A stretch of 64,000 nucleotides of DNA, from the NCBI GenBank assembly GCA_050084985.1, contig JBITNC010000001.1:102486001-102550000 (forward strand). Reading direction: 5' to 3'. The notes under the pieces are model-generated. The model saw only the letters and a list, made by a program, of their open reading frames with translations. It made no database searches and was not told the origin of the DNA. Made by a program: the position numbers and the translations under genes. How positions within the stretch are numbered: position 1 is the stretch's first letter; every line of letters begins with the position of its first letter. Below, piece after piece: positions 32,601-39,349 of the stretch. Source of the stretch: Nageia nagi (Eukaryota > Pinophyta).

Positions 32601-35383
32601 CTTCTTCAACATAACATGTCGACAACTTTGCCAGGTCTCTTTCACCCTAGCTACTCTCGCTCTAGCACCTTTCGATTAGATGCGATCAACAATGTGCCCT
32701 CTACACATGCAAGCTACTTCCCAACCTTCATCTTATTGGTCCACATCCAATACTCACGTGTGGTCATTCTACCACCTCATCCAATTGGCAGGCCTAGGAT
32801 AACTAGTCTCTTGACAAAATTCTTTGCGTCATCCTTTGTCTTCCAACTCGTTAGTCAATCTTCACCATGTCACTCCTTGTGGTCTACGTGGAAGTCTCCT
32901 TTCCTTATTCCAAAACATTTCTCTTCCTCTGATCTTCCATTCTTCATGATTTCTTCAATATCTCCCATCTTTCTAAATTCTCTCTCACATATAGATTTCT
33001 ACTTTTCTACCATTTCTCTTTTTACCAAATTTCTCACTTTCAAACTCCCTCTTTTGGTTGCTTTCCTCTTCTTCGGACTCTCTCTTTTTGGATCTCTCTC
33101 TATATATTTCATACTTTTTTTCCTCTAGTCTCCCTTTTTGAGCTTTTGGTTTCCCAATTCTTCTATTATTTCAAGATTTACTATCCTTTCAGGATCCTCC
33201 TCTAGGATTTGCTCTTTGTTGTCCTACCAAACTTCTTTTGTTTGGAATTCTCTTCTCACTTCTTCCTCCTTCGACTTCTTTATCTAGATTAACTTCCTCG
33301 AGCTTCTCTTTACTTCCCAAATTTCATCTTTCACCACAACTTGCTGCCTACTACTTCTCCTTCCCAATCATGGTTGCACTAAAACCATGGATTCCCTTGC
33401 ATCAAACAATCAAGGTTGATTTGAGAAATGTGTGTCCTTGCTCACATGCTTAATAAAAATAAATTTTTCATTTTACATCATCAATGCTTACAATCAATCT
33501 TCCTACTCATTTTGTCCTCATCTTTCAGCTTTTGTGAGCTGCAACTCAACTTCCTCTGACAAGCTTCAAACTTTCACCTCTTTGACATCATGGCCATCCT
33601 CAAATGGTCCCTTCTCCATAGCTATCTGTCCAATACCTACGAGCAAATTCCTCCTCAGGAGAGGACATCATTCTTCGTCTCTTGTTGAACAAACTTCACC
33701 TCACTGCCAACAATCTCCAATTGGCCTACATGCTCTTCAAGCTCTCGAGCATCCACATAATTACCCATGGACTCAATTGCTCCCTTCAAGAGAATCTTTA
33801 TCTCTTTTTTTCCCTTAGCCTTCATGGCTTTGTTGAACAATTCCATTGCCTCTACCAAAATAATCACCTTTAGATTAATCTTCATCATGATCTCCCCCAA
33901 GAGATCATCCTCCATCATCAAGGTGTATTCATCATCATCCTCTACAATTTGTTGTTCCATGCATATTCCTTCTTCAAGCATGCAAACTTCACACTCAACA
34001 TCTTTGCATTCATCTTTGGCCATTGGTTCCTCAACAACTTCAGGGCCATTAGGGTTCTCACAACCCATCTCCTCATACACTAAGGTCTCCTAGAAGATCT
34101 CATCCATTGCCAGTGGGTCCGCTTCATCATTTGCTCTTTGAGCAAGCTTTCTTCAACTCCCTCTTCCTTCGATCAGCTTTCCTCCTCTAGCATGCACTCC
34201 ATGATATGCATCTCATCTTTCAACAAACTCTCTCTGAATTCTTCATACATAGTCCCCCTCCAGGCACTCACACGTAATGCTCTTCATTGCTCCCTCTTCT
34301 TTTTCCTTTTCTCCTTCTCATTCTCTTTGCCGCTCGAGGACCTCCTCTTTAGCTCATGATCTCAATTTCCATCATCTTCTTGCAACTTCTTGAAATCTCT
34401 GGACAATTCCTTCTCGATATGCTCTACATCACCAAATTCTATAACTACTAACTAGATTGCATCACCAACTTCATAGCTTCTCTCATCTTTTCTTGTGGCT
34501 CAAGGTAGATCCTATGTGCGGTCATGATCAGACACATATTTCCTAATATTCATCAACTGAAAGAGCACTTCGTTGGATACGTTTTCACTTGTATCCCTTA
34601 AGAGAGAAACAAAGTGATTGATTTGATGGCGAATTGAATTATTGGTCATTCACGTAGGCTTATGGGCCCATCCTGCTTTCGTGGCCCATAGAATTCAAAA
34701 TTAAAACAGGATAATTGATTTCTAATGATTGTGGTGTGGGTATATGAATAGGATTACCATTGAATGTCTGTTGCAAATATTATCCCATAAGAATAGAGTG
34801 TTTGGGCCATTTTGATGGCTGCCATTGAAGTGTGGCTGGTTAATTGTTACGAGTGTTCTGTATGAAATCCATGTGAAAGTATAATATTACATGCCCTACA
34901 CGCTTGGGAAGGGTGACTACTTTCATGTAATATTTTTTTAATATAAATTAGACCTTTTTTTTGGCGCACGGAAGAAAAAAAGTTGTCATGAAGTCCAAGT
35001 CTTACTATGAAACGAAATAAAAAAACCCTGAATGAGACAGGTAACTCTAAATCGTGGAAGTCATGACCCAGTTTATAAGAACAAGATTTGCAAATGGAGC
35101 AACGGATCCATATTGCAAGGAAATAAATAACAACAACAATTGATTTCAACTTCAAAAAGAAGCCTAAAAATGCATAAATAAAGGAATGGGTACCATTTGA
35201 AGAGCGTGAATGATGGCGAGCATAATTAATCATTTCGGTGGCCGTAGCATCTGCGGAAGAGGTGGTGGTGGTGGTGGTTCCCAAGAGGCGTGTTGCTGCT
35301 GATTTAGTTTGAAGTAGATGCGTTGGGCATATGCATTTGGTCGCTCGTCTTGACGCTACAATAACTGCAATTCTAGCTGCCAT
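6942..35383 (-). CDS. TPR-like organelle-targeted protein gene, exons 1-4 (3' part missing)
   Basis: Spliced reading frame: 35194-35383, 30598-30724, 26614-26687, 6942-6988 (438 bp, 146 codons). The first residues (MAARIAVIVASRRATK...) are rich in Arg/Ala/Ser/Thr with few acids, like a mitochondrial or plastid transit peptide. The rest forms short amphipathic helix pairs: EMINYARHHSRS, YQEALRVLEHGLSIYQ, AAGRLLLAMATL, GDIRVAIEKLSQVSEMT, VAALESLTGLNLRMHQ. This has the spacing of tetratricopeptide repeats and recalls an unnamed plant TPR-like family; I give no gene symbol. Support comes from four exons with consensus GT-AG sites whose phases (1, 2, 1, 0) agree and whose joined protein is continuous. 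Introns are about 4469, 3910 and 19625 bp. TPR proteins act as scaffolds, so the precise role is unknown. Later exons probably lie left of base 1. Confidence 0.85.
7270..8432 (+). pseudogene. LINE ORF1-like (DUF4283 / zinc knuckle) fragment
   Basis: The open frame 7332-7646 reads HILVNLDGPLSTKIRIQTED, VWEVPLDYEHLPFWC, then a zinc knuckle CRQYHEHGHLAQNC in which the second cysteine is Tyr, followed by a proline-rich tail. This is the C-terminal half of plant LINE ORF1 (nucleic-acid chaperone). Stops follow from 7647. The segment ends in A-rich sequence (8395-8432), as a retroposed copy would. Just upstream, the minus strand at about 7340-7270 encodes LPFAAPVWVGFPYLPMEL, which resembles the preceding DUF4283 motif but in the opposite orientation, suggesting a 5' inversion. 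Confidence 0.65.
8433..8846. other. Intronic sequence without recognisable feature
   Basis: AT-rich; no ORF, repeat or exon seen. Confidence 0.4.
8847..9030. repeat. Perfect two-copy 92-bp tandem duplication
   Basis: The unit starting CAAAAGGGCAAACAGGACTG at 8847 is repeated without visible change from 8939 (period 92). Each copy ends GTGTAGACACTTAAATTG, which matches the terminus of the dispersed repeat at 23010. Confidence 0.92.
9040..9097. repeat. 29-bp tandem duplication
   Basis: TATCTAAAATGATATTATAT and the following AAGTGATT occur at 9040 and again at 9069 (period 29), inside sequence resembling the start of the 19.7/23.0-kb repeat family. Confidence 0.85.
9395..9613 (+). pseudogene. 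5' part of a repeat-like ORF split by an LTR retrotransposon
   Basis: This reads MEPFVLAVERDIAPLMEPFG ... MWQICNSWNQGQVEVEG ... HLIAKVLGLPKVGE and stops exactly where the LTR retrotransposon begins (9614). The last codons GGT GAG overlap the 5-bp target site GTGAG. The frame resumes at 18498. I do not recognise a named domain; it resembles gag-like or plant-mobile-domain ORFs that are abundant in large plant genomes. An upstream ATG frame at 9253-9471 is a different frame. Confidence 0.6.
9614..11116 (+). repeat. 5' LTR
   Basis: 1503 bp, TG...CA. It matches 16997-18492 throughout. It contains repeated phrases such as TAGACGTTGAGTT / TAGACGTTGGCA in the last third. Confidence 0.93.
10295..10304 (+). 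promoter_or_regulatory. TATA box of the 5' LTR promoter
   Basis: TTATAAAAGG in the 5' LTR; the paired 3' LTR has CTATAAAAGG at the matching place (17684-17693). Transcription of the element would start shortly after it. Confidence 0.6.
11118..11130 (+). other. Primer-binding site (tRNA-iMet type)
   Basis: TGGTATCAAAGTC one base after the 5' LTR; compare the canonical TGGTATCAGAGC found intact in the Copia element at 60036. Confidence 0.85.
11131..12473 (+). other. Leader of the LTR retrotransposon; LTR-like stretch from about 11930
   Basis: Short open frames at 11194-11379 and 11586-11804 have no recognised product. From about 11930 (TGTTGGGCCCACAAGCGCCA) the text changes to promoter-like sequence with ACTATTTATAGCC near 12169-12181, which could be a nested, truncated LTR. 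Its other end was not found. Confidence 0.4.
12474..12779. repeat. Three-copy 102-bp tandem repeat
   Basis: Units start GTATGTTTTGAGATGACTCG at 12474, 12576 and 12678 and end CCATTCCCTTAGCAC. They differ at only two or three bases, so the triplication is much younger than the LTR divergence would suggest, or has been homogenised. Confidence 0.95.
12780..14113 (+). other. Non-coding interior of the LTR retrotransposon
   Basis: No recognisable domain. A TATA-like CCTATAAAAGAGACG near 13812-13826 and a long purine-rich stretch precede the ORF at 14114. This could be the leader/promoter of a nested copy. Confidence 0.35.
14114..14395 (+). CDS. Unrecognised lysine-rich ORF inside the LTR retrotransposon
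   Basis: 93 codons starting MAKQKIDMKFDMFGKLLIKM, rich in Lys/Glu. It sits where gag would be expected but has no zinc knuckle or gag core motif. Further broken frames (14460-14720, 14806-14994, 15356-15610) continue in the same direction, ending near MAQVAAKKRQPPYKGR. It may be the remains of a gag-like or unique protein of this non-autonomous family. Confidence 0.35.
   Translation: MAKQKIDMKFDMFGKLLIKMNQELSNEDTTRKEETNELDKLLLNYSKRSKNYKKVVPFESFLSLIGKRHLLKEVCWEPRKEKYTASSLKATII
15714..16960 (+). pseudogene. Gypsy integrase C-terminal tail, split by a MITE
   Basis: EEFTVGEWVYLHLQPYMLSP ... HKLHYYGPFKVLQKWEEDHY ... LHLIFHVSCLRRNLG ... is the C-terminal domain of Ty3/Gypsy integrase (15714-16033). 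After the 787-bp insert, the chromodomain-like part resumes: LRNRVIHEV, then IKWKGLPSKEATWEHLN (about 16822-16915), with a stop between. The catalytic D,D,E core and zinc domain are absent, and the preceding sequence is unrelated to pol. Confidence 0.8.
16034..16820. mobile_element. Non-autonomous hAT-like MITE, 787 bp
   Basis: The ends CAAGGTTGTCAGG and CAACATTCTCAGG (read inward) form imperfect terminal inverted repeats. The flanks CGACTAAG (16026-16033) and CAACTAAG (16821-16828) form an 8-bp target duplication with one mismatch, the hAT signature length. Both ends are G/C-rich with runs such as GGGGATGAGTCCCC, while the middle is AT-rich. No transposase is encoded. It interrupts the integrase tail, so it arrived after the host element formed. 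Confidence 0.8.
16976..16996 (+). other. Polypurine tract
   Basis: A G-rich run (ten consecutive G at 16982-16990 area, then CGGATT) directly before the 3' LTR; the expected plus-strand priming site. Confidence 0.75.
16997..18492 (+). repeat. 3' LTR
   Basis: 1496 bp, TG...CA, paired with 9614-11116; TATA box at 17684-17693; followed by target duplication GTGAG at 18493-18497. Confidence 0.93.
18498..19560 (+). pseudogene. 3' part of the ORF split by the LTR retrotransposon
   Basis: The frame continues exactly from 9613: FIHRTLTKQGVQLAKFVEGE ... ESLSKPWDRVVKVVMKYLTL, a stop at 18669-18671, then NSIRHNEPLNFLAFLFHDLE, LPLHQGLIKLIGYYMLKKER, a stop at 18915-18917. A frame change leads to 19033-19527, a Lys/Glu/Ala-rich coiled-coil-like region (KATREKEVTKVQEVEEDAVK). 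Altogether about 400 codons with two stops and a frameshift. The product is unrecognised; its pattern suggests a multicopy, gag-like transposon ORF rather than a host gene. Confidence 0.6.
19745..20510 (+). repeat. Dispersed repeat, copy B
   Basis: From AGTGATTTACTTGATTTAG to TTTTAATACATTCTC it matches 23448-24262 over about 750 bp with many substitutions. Shared landmarks include CTTAAGCAAAATCTTCTAAT, CTCTTGTTTCAAA and GTTCATTACAC. No coding capacity. Copy B lacks the first segment (TGTAGACACTTAAATTTGC) present in copy C. Confidence 0.8.
20511..23009. other. Unclassified repeat-like sequence with broken plus-strand frames
   Basis: Open frames at 20571-20765, 20648-20848, 21069-21326 and 21391-21723 are rich in Pro/Asn/Thr and interrupted by stops. 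None shows a domain I know. Near 21810-21880 a Gln/Leu-rich stretch (QEQHMQLLQVKEFLQWEQ) resembles a short coiled coil. It may be an old retroelement interior. Confidence 0.3.
23155..23428. mobile_element. Small MITE-like insertion, 274 bp
   Basis: The left end CATAGTAAAGAAACTCGGAC and the right end, read inward, CATTGATATGAAACTCGACG share CAT....AAACTCG. The insert separates GCATTTTAAT from TATTAAAAATGAC of the surrounding repeat. Its right end holds a hairpin, AACTCGACAAGTTTTT / AAAAACTCGTCGAGTT. A clear target duplication was not seen. Confidence 0.6.
23613..23666. repeat. (TA)n microsatellite
   Basis: Uninterrupted TA dinucleotides over about 50 bases inside dispersed repeat copy C. Confidence 0.98.
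24264..24410. mobile_element. End of a possible hAT-like element
   Basis: CATAGTAGTAAAAATCGCGA starts like the MITE at 23155 (CATAGTA.A.AAA). Internal sequence repeats GATTAATCACTGATTCGATC / GATTAATCACTAATTGAATC. The other end was not identified. Confidence 0.35.
24608..24750. repeat. About 36-bp tandem repeat, four copies
   Basis: CTACTTATGCTTGCAG occurs at 24608, 24645, 24681 (as ACTTATACTTGCAG) and 24716, separated by CCTGTGCATTGTT and a T run. Spacing is 37, 36 and 35 bases. Confidence 0.9.
25376..26101 (-). pseudogene. Unrecognised decayed ORF on the minus strand
   Basis: Two open frames, 25751-26101 and 25376-25717, lie in the same reading frame separated by two stops, giving about 240 codons. 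Segments include SIPDEWIGKLLSGPQNRGVL and DDDDCYFSQGFYWSFLVKPV. No family is recognised, and it lies within intron 3 of the TPR-like gene. A transposon relic is more likely than a host exon because no consistent splice sites or continuation were found. Confidence 0.3.
26102..27538. other. Intron sequence around exon 3
   Basis: Apart from exon 3 (26614-26687), nothing recognisable. A frame at 27067-27279 is His/Thr/Ser-rich and unassigned. Confidence 0.4.
26614..26687 (-). CDS. TPR-like gene exon 3
   Basis: 74 bp. The acceptor is GTTAGTACAG and the donor is AGAG|GTAAGCC. Phase 2 in (AG + A = Arg), phase 1 out. It encodes GDIRVAIEKLSQVSEMTFSS, which continues the helical repeat directly after exon 2. 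Confidence 0.88.
27539..28310 (+). mobile_element. LTR-like segment, possible solo LTR
   Basis: A block of different, more GC-rich text starts near TGTGGGTCGAACGGACCAAT (27539). It has CTATATATATGG at about 27711-27722 and a region GATGGACAAAAACCAAGC...GATGAAAACCTCACTAG that resembles the region after the TATA box in the 9.6-kb LTR (GTGGATGAAAACCCACAAGG). The end and any target duplication were not resolved. Confidence 0.4.
28545..28635. repeat. Compound TA/TG microsatellite
   Basis: Alternating TATATG/CATACA runs between 28545 and 28635 form imperfect inverted arrangements. Confidence 0.85.
29560..29800 (-). repeat. LTR-like repeat, copy 1 (intron 2)
   Basis: On the minus strand it starts TGACTGTTCTAAACCTTTTC at 29800, directly after a purine-rich tract (TTTGAGGAGGGG). 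It resembles 31840-32012 (TGACTGAATGTTATGAACC), sharing CATRTTATATTYTTATGGA and GTTAGGGTTAA. The far end is not defined. Confidence 0.55.
29801..31839. other. Intron sequence around exon 2
   Basis: Apart from exon 2 (30598-30724), no recognised feature. Open frames such as 30481-30745 (+) and 31160-31426 (+) have no identifiable product. Confidence 0.4.
30598..30724 (-). CDS. TPR-like gene exon 2
   Basis: 127 bp. The acceptor is TTTTTGTGTGCAAAG and the donor is AG|GTGAGATC. It enters in phase 1 (G from exon 1 + CC = Ala) and leaves in phase 2. It encodes the helix pair YQEALRVLEHGLSIYQ / AAGRLLLAMATLNTDR. The protein is clean, without stops, in a region otherwise free of coding sequence. Confidence 0.88.
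31840..32012 (-). repeat. LTR-like repeat, copy 2 (intron 1)
   Basis: Related to 29560-29800 in the same orientation; starts TGACTGAATG at 32012 on the minus strand. It marks the start of unusual sequence to the right. Confidence 0.5.
32100..34560 (-). pseudogene. Unclassified K/E-rich repeat ORF block
   Basis: The best coding reading is on the minus strand. 33655-34080 is a 141-codon acidic frame (NGPEVVEEPMAKDECKDVEC ... MKAKGKKEIKILLKGAIESM). Upstream pieces at 34100-34560 read KRRSSSGKENEKEKKKREQ and LLKDEMHIMECMLEEESLSK. Downstream, 32600-33130 on the minus strand reads RDPKRESPKKRKATKREFES. All are separated by stops. The Ser/Phe/Leu-rich plus-strand frames in the same place (32577-33128, 33767-34093, 34138-34359) are antisense shadows. 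No named domain; probably a degraded retroelement in intron 1. Confidence 0.4.
34561..35193. other. Intron 1, 5' end
   Basis: No feature beyond the splice donor. The open minus-strand frame that runs through it is intronic read-through from exon 1. Confidence 0.5.
35194..35383 (-). CDS. TPR-like gene exon 1 (start codon, transit peptide)
   Basis: ATG at 35383-35381 begins MAARIAVIVASRRATK. The exon ends TCAAATG before a GTACCC donor at 35193-35188, leaving phase 1. A Thr run (LLGTTTTTTSSADATA) follows the presumed transit peptide. The frame stays open to another ATG at 35464, which would add 27 residues; the inner ATG is preferred because the presequence-like composition starts there. The open frame past the donor (to 34847) is intron. 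Confidence 0.8.
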
Positions 35384-35597
35384 TGGAAATGGAAATGGAA
35401 CTCTATTTGTGTTGCCCCTCCAGCTGATGATTCTCAGGATGTGTAAACAAATAGCATGAAACATGCGATCTTGCAGTTTGAGATACAGAAGCCAGTAGAG
35501 AAGGGAACCGAATTCTGTTTACTAGCATAGTTGCCATTTTAATACAGGTGTTTGAAGTTCAATGAAAGCAAACATTGTGAATACCAAGTTAGAGGTA
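35384..35597 (-). promoter_or_regulatory. Presumed 5' UTR/promoter of the TPR-like gene
   Basis: 214 bp between the start codon and the tandem repeat block. The only TATA-like string is TGTATTAAAATGG (about 35548-35560, minus strand). Evidence for a promoter is positional only. Confidence 0.35.
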
Positions 35598-36548
35598 ACT
35601 TAGGGTTTAGAAAATTGTGTTTCATGTCAATTCATTCTAAGGAGTTCACAGAGAAAGTGGATATGAAAATTAAGAGAGAACATAGTTTAAAATTTTCTTT
35701 TTCTTATATGTATTTTTATGATGTGTTATAAGATGATTTTTTTGTTGGAGTTTTTGTTCCTTATACAAGACATCATGAACTTATAAGTTTTGAGTTGCGA
35801 TGAGGGGCATCATGTTATCAAAATCTATTGGATGCACGATCTTCGTCTTATTCGCATCTACCAACAACTCGATAGGATTATATGCGAGTTTCAATTTTTA
35901 AGGGCATAGAGTTTTGAACATGGACCTCCCATATCTGAGAGTTTTGAACTACCAATCTCTCCAACTTCCTTATTCGTCAATTCATTTATAAGATGACTTT
36001 GATGGAAAAAAACCCTTTGTACATGAAATCTAATTCGATAATTGAAATGTATAAATCTATAAGGATAGGTTACTAAGAAAAAAACAAAAATTATTTCTCA
36101 AGGTATGTGAGGGAGAGATTTAAACCATTTGAAGATTTATTTGTACCATATTTGACATGTTTTTCATACTACATTTCAAATGGATATAATTTTTTTTAAC
36201 TTAGGGGTTTATATAGAAAATTTTTGTTTCATGTCAACTCATGTTAGGGGAATGAGAGAGAAGATACTTGTGAGAGAAAGTGGATGTGAAAATTAAGAGA
36301 GATCCAAAGCTCTATATTCTTCCCTCCTCACATGTATGTTTGTGAGATGTTATAAGGCAATTTTGATAGAAGAGAACCCTTCATACATGAAATCTAATTC
36401 GAAGGTATAAATCTGCAAGGATAGACTACCAACAAAAAAATAAAAAATGTTTTTCAAGGTATGTGAAGGAGAGATTTAAACCATGTCAAGATTTGTTTGC
36501 CTTGCATTTGATATGTTTTTCATACTACATTTCAAATGGATACAAATT
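35598..36548. repeat. Two-copy direct repeat, about 0.35 kb per unit
   Basis: Copy 1 (35598-36198, interrupted by a SINE) and copy 2 (36199-36548) share, in order, ACTTAGGG, TTTCATGTCAAYTCAT, AAGTGGATRTGAAAATTAAG, CATGAAATCTAATTCGA, GGAGAGATTTAAACCAT and CATACTACATTTCAAATGGA. It sits about 215 bp upstream of the TPR-like gene start. Confidence 0.88.
35737..35985 (-). mobile_element. tRNA-type SINE, 249 bp, with 11-bp target duplication
   Basis: The insert is flanked by TTATAAGATGA at 35726-35736 and 35986-35996. Read on the minus strand, it carries box-A-like TGGAGAGATTGG and a box-B-like GTTCAAAAC within GGTCCATGTTCAAAACTC, and ends in a short A run (T run at 35737 on the plus strand). Copy 2 of the surrounding repeat lacks it, giving an empty-site comparison inside the window. 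Confidence 0.8.
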
Positions 36549-37500
36549 TTTTATTTGTATTTACTTCAAATCAATATTATTTCATATTTTACTTATAATT
36601 TAGAATTGTAAATAGTTTAGTTGATAGAATATTATTTTTATCGAGAAAATTTGATTCGAAAAATTTAATCTGTCGAATCAAATTTTCTCATATAAAAGTT
36701 AATGTCAAGTTTCTAGTAGTTATTATGCAGGTCACATATAGTATAAGATATATCAAAATAAAAAAAAAAATGAATCCAAATCCTTAAAAAGAGGAACTCA
36801 TAGTATTTTTTAAAAATATGAAAATATTTCTATTCAATCATAAAGGCTCATTAACCTTCATTAAAGGTTATTGTAATTTTTTTAAAAATTACCATGATTT
36901 TCTTGAAGATCCATCATAGTTAGATAGAGAAATACATAAATATCTTTTAAGGTCCTTTTAAACCCATTGGTTTGTAGGACCATGTGCATGTGTGTGTGTA
37001 TAGTATTTTAATTATTATTTCTCATATAAAGAAAAATATTGAATGATGCATAAATATTCCAAGAAAAGAAAGAATACTCTCAAGGATAATTGATCACAAT
37101 CACTCACATCCACCCAATGAAAATAAATTATTAAAACAAAATAATATGATGATGTTTGTTAAAATCTCCAAATAGTAACTAACAATAAACCTAAAATTCA
37201 TGAGAGTTAATCCTAAAATTTTATATAACATACTTCACAATTATTTCTTCCATCATTTTACCAAAATCAAATGATATTAAAAATTAGGAATAAATGTTTG
37301 GCTCTCTTGCATAATTTGCAATTGCATATAATGAAATTATGTTTATCCTTACCAATAAAAAGAATAATTAAGCAGTTGTTGATGGTTTGGATCTAGTAGA
37401 GAAGTGAGAGGATGTTATGCTTTTATTAGATAAACTCTCACTTCAATATTCACACTACTTTTCAATATTGAAGTAAGAAGTTTTTAATATTTAACTACCT
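36549..37500. other. AT-rich sequence without recognised feature
   Basis: No ORF above 60 codons. A local inverted repeat, GAAAATTTGATTCGA / TCGAATCAAATTTTC, lies near 36641-36690. Confidence 0.4.
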
Positions 37501-38612
37501 CTGCCTTGGCCTTAGCAATTTGTTTCTTCTTGTTCTTTGTTAATCTTGATTGCTTCCTCTACAATGTTAAAGGTGTTGCAAGTCTCTAACTCTTTGGAGC
37601 TTTACTTTCCTTTTTACCTCTCTTTGATTAAAAAAATTACAAAATTATTGATTCTTTATTTGTTCTCGAATCCCATATCATTGATAGTTTTAAATGTCTT
37701 ATAAAGCTTGAAGGCATTAAAGGCCACACTTAGTGCTATGATATATGAGATTCAAGAATAGATAGAGTATGGTCAAACAAGTTATGAGAGATTAAGAAGC
37801 AATTGAGAACTACAAAAATAACAAATAATAACACCTTTACAAGCATCTTTCAAACATACACCAAATTGGTTGATTTACAATTAATTGAGTTTACACATAT
37901 GTAAAAGGCTCTTTGAAAGTGGATCTTTCTTATTTGTTACGATTGTAAATGCTCTATCAAACATGAATGCAACTTTAAAGAATATGTAGAGTCGGTAAAT
38001 AATAATTTTTAATTAAATAAATCATTATTTATGCTACAAAATATGACTTTAAATATTTTGAGATATATGCAAGAGTATTGATAATTGTTAGCACTAGATC
38101 AAACACCTTCATTATATTTGATGTATCTTTCTCATGACCAAGTTATCTTCCAAAATTGGAGCTTCATGGATTTAGGAACTATGACATGCATGCCTTGGAT
38201 GCAATCCTCACATACCGACAATGTCATGAGATTTCATAGAAATAAAGATAAACTTAAATGATATGATGTTAGGACGAAGAATAGATAATAGGTCCTTAGA
38301 TATGTGGTGTTGAGAGATACCATTTTTATTGGAGTGTGGATCGATCATGAGTCAACCTATTTAGATGTTGTGAGTATCTAATCTGATGGGGAATGCCTTG
38401 CTTTGGATCTTCTTTTATAGTTGAATGTCTTGGATACTTGTGCTTCTTGAAATCTTCATTGATTACATAGCTTGTGGTGCTTTTCTTGATATTGACACCA
38501 AGTACATTATTTATGGTGTCTTTATTGATATTTAAAACATCTTTTGCAATATTGACCCTCATTACCTAAAATATGATTTATATTATGGAGAAATCATATT
38601 TAGGTGGCTACA
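37500..38612 (-). repeat. 3' LTR (start defined) of the minus-strand Gypsy element
   Basis: On the minus strand it begins at 38612 with TGTAGCCACCTAAATATG, right after a polypurine tract (AAAGAGGGGCAAAA). The first 50 bases form a hairpin (AAATATGATTT / AAATCATATTT). CTATAAAAGAAGATCC (about 38407-38422) is a TATA candidate. The inner end is only approximate because no partner LTR was found. Confidence 0.6.
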
Positions 38613-38626
38613 TTTTGCCCCTCTTT
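38613..38626 (-). other. Polypurine tract of the Gypsy element
   Basis: AAAGAGGGGCAAAA on the minus strand, immediately before the LTR start TGTAGCC. Confidence 0.7.
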
Positions 38627-39349
38627 AGAGATGTAATGGAAAGAAATGAAATTACATGTCCAAAAAATGTAGAGAATAAAGTTTTAAGAAAGAAAACTTT
38701 TTGATGGCCTTAACCTCTTGGTGAAGCACCTTCCTTGCCCCCTTTTATCTTGGTTGCCTCCATGAATAGGGTAATCAATACAAAAAAAGAGATTTGAGAA
38801 TTTGATATCATTGTTGCGATTGTGCTTGCAAAAATGGATAGTGGTGACTCCTTCATTTGTTGTTAGGGATTTCGCTGATGTTGAACACCTTTAGGATCTC
38901 TTTGAATTAGATTGTTGGTGTTTGTTGGATTGGATTTGAATTTGAGAGAGGAGGGAAGGGAGTTCAAAATTTGGCTGCAGTGCTCGGATGACAATGAAAT
39001 TGTTAGTTTACCTTTAAGTTTTTTATGTCAAGTAGCTTCTTCTAGAAATCTAATTTTCAAATACCACCTACCTATTTTCCACAACAAGATGATTTTCATA
39101 AATAGGAACTTTTCTCTTTTTAAAAAAAACTAGTAATATCTATGAGGGATTTAGTTTTCAAATATTACATGTTTTTTTACCCCAACAAACTGATTTTTAT
39201 AAATATGAGTTTTTTAAACTAAAGGATGTCGACATTATGTTAGCAAAAAATAAGGGCACCAATGTCATAAGAAATGTAGAAATCATAACTAAAATGAAAA
39301 CACATAGAACTGTATAAGTATCTCAATAAGATTCATCATTGTGGAGCTA

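Noticed and set aside
32577-33128. 183-codon plus-strand frame rich in Ser/Phe/Leu
   Set aside because: It is the antisense of a Lys/Glu/Arg-rich minus-strand relic; low-complexity composition and no domain.
34847-35464. 205-codon minus-strand frame as a complete intronless gene
   Set aside because: Only 35194-35383 reads like protein; beyond the GTACCC donor the composition turns hydrophobic/random, and exon 2 joins in phase at that donor.
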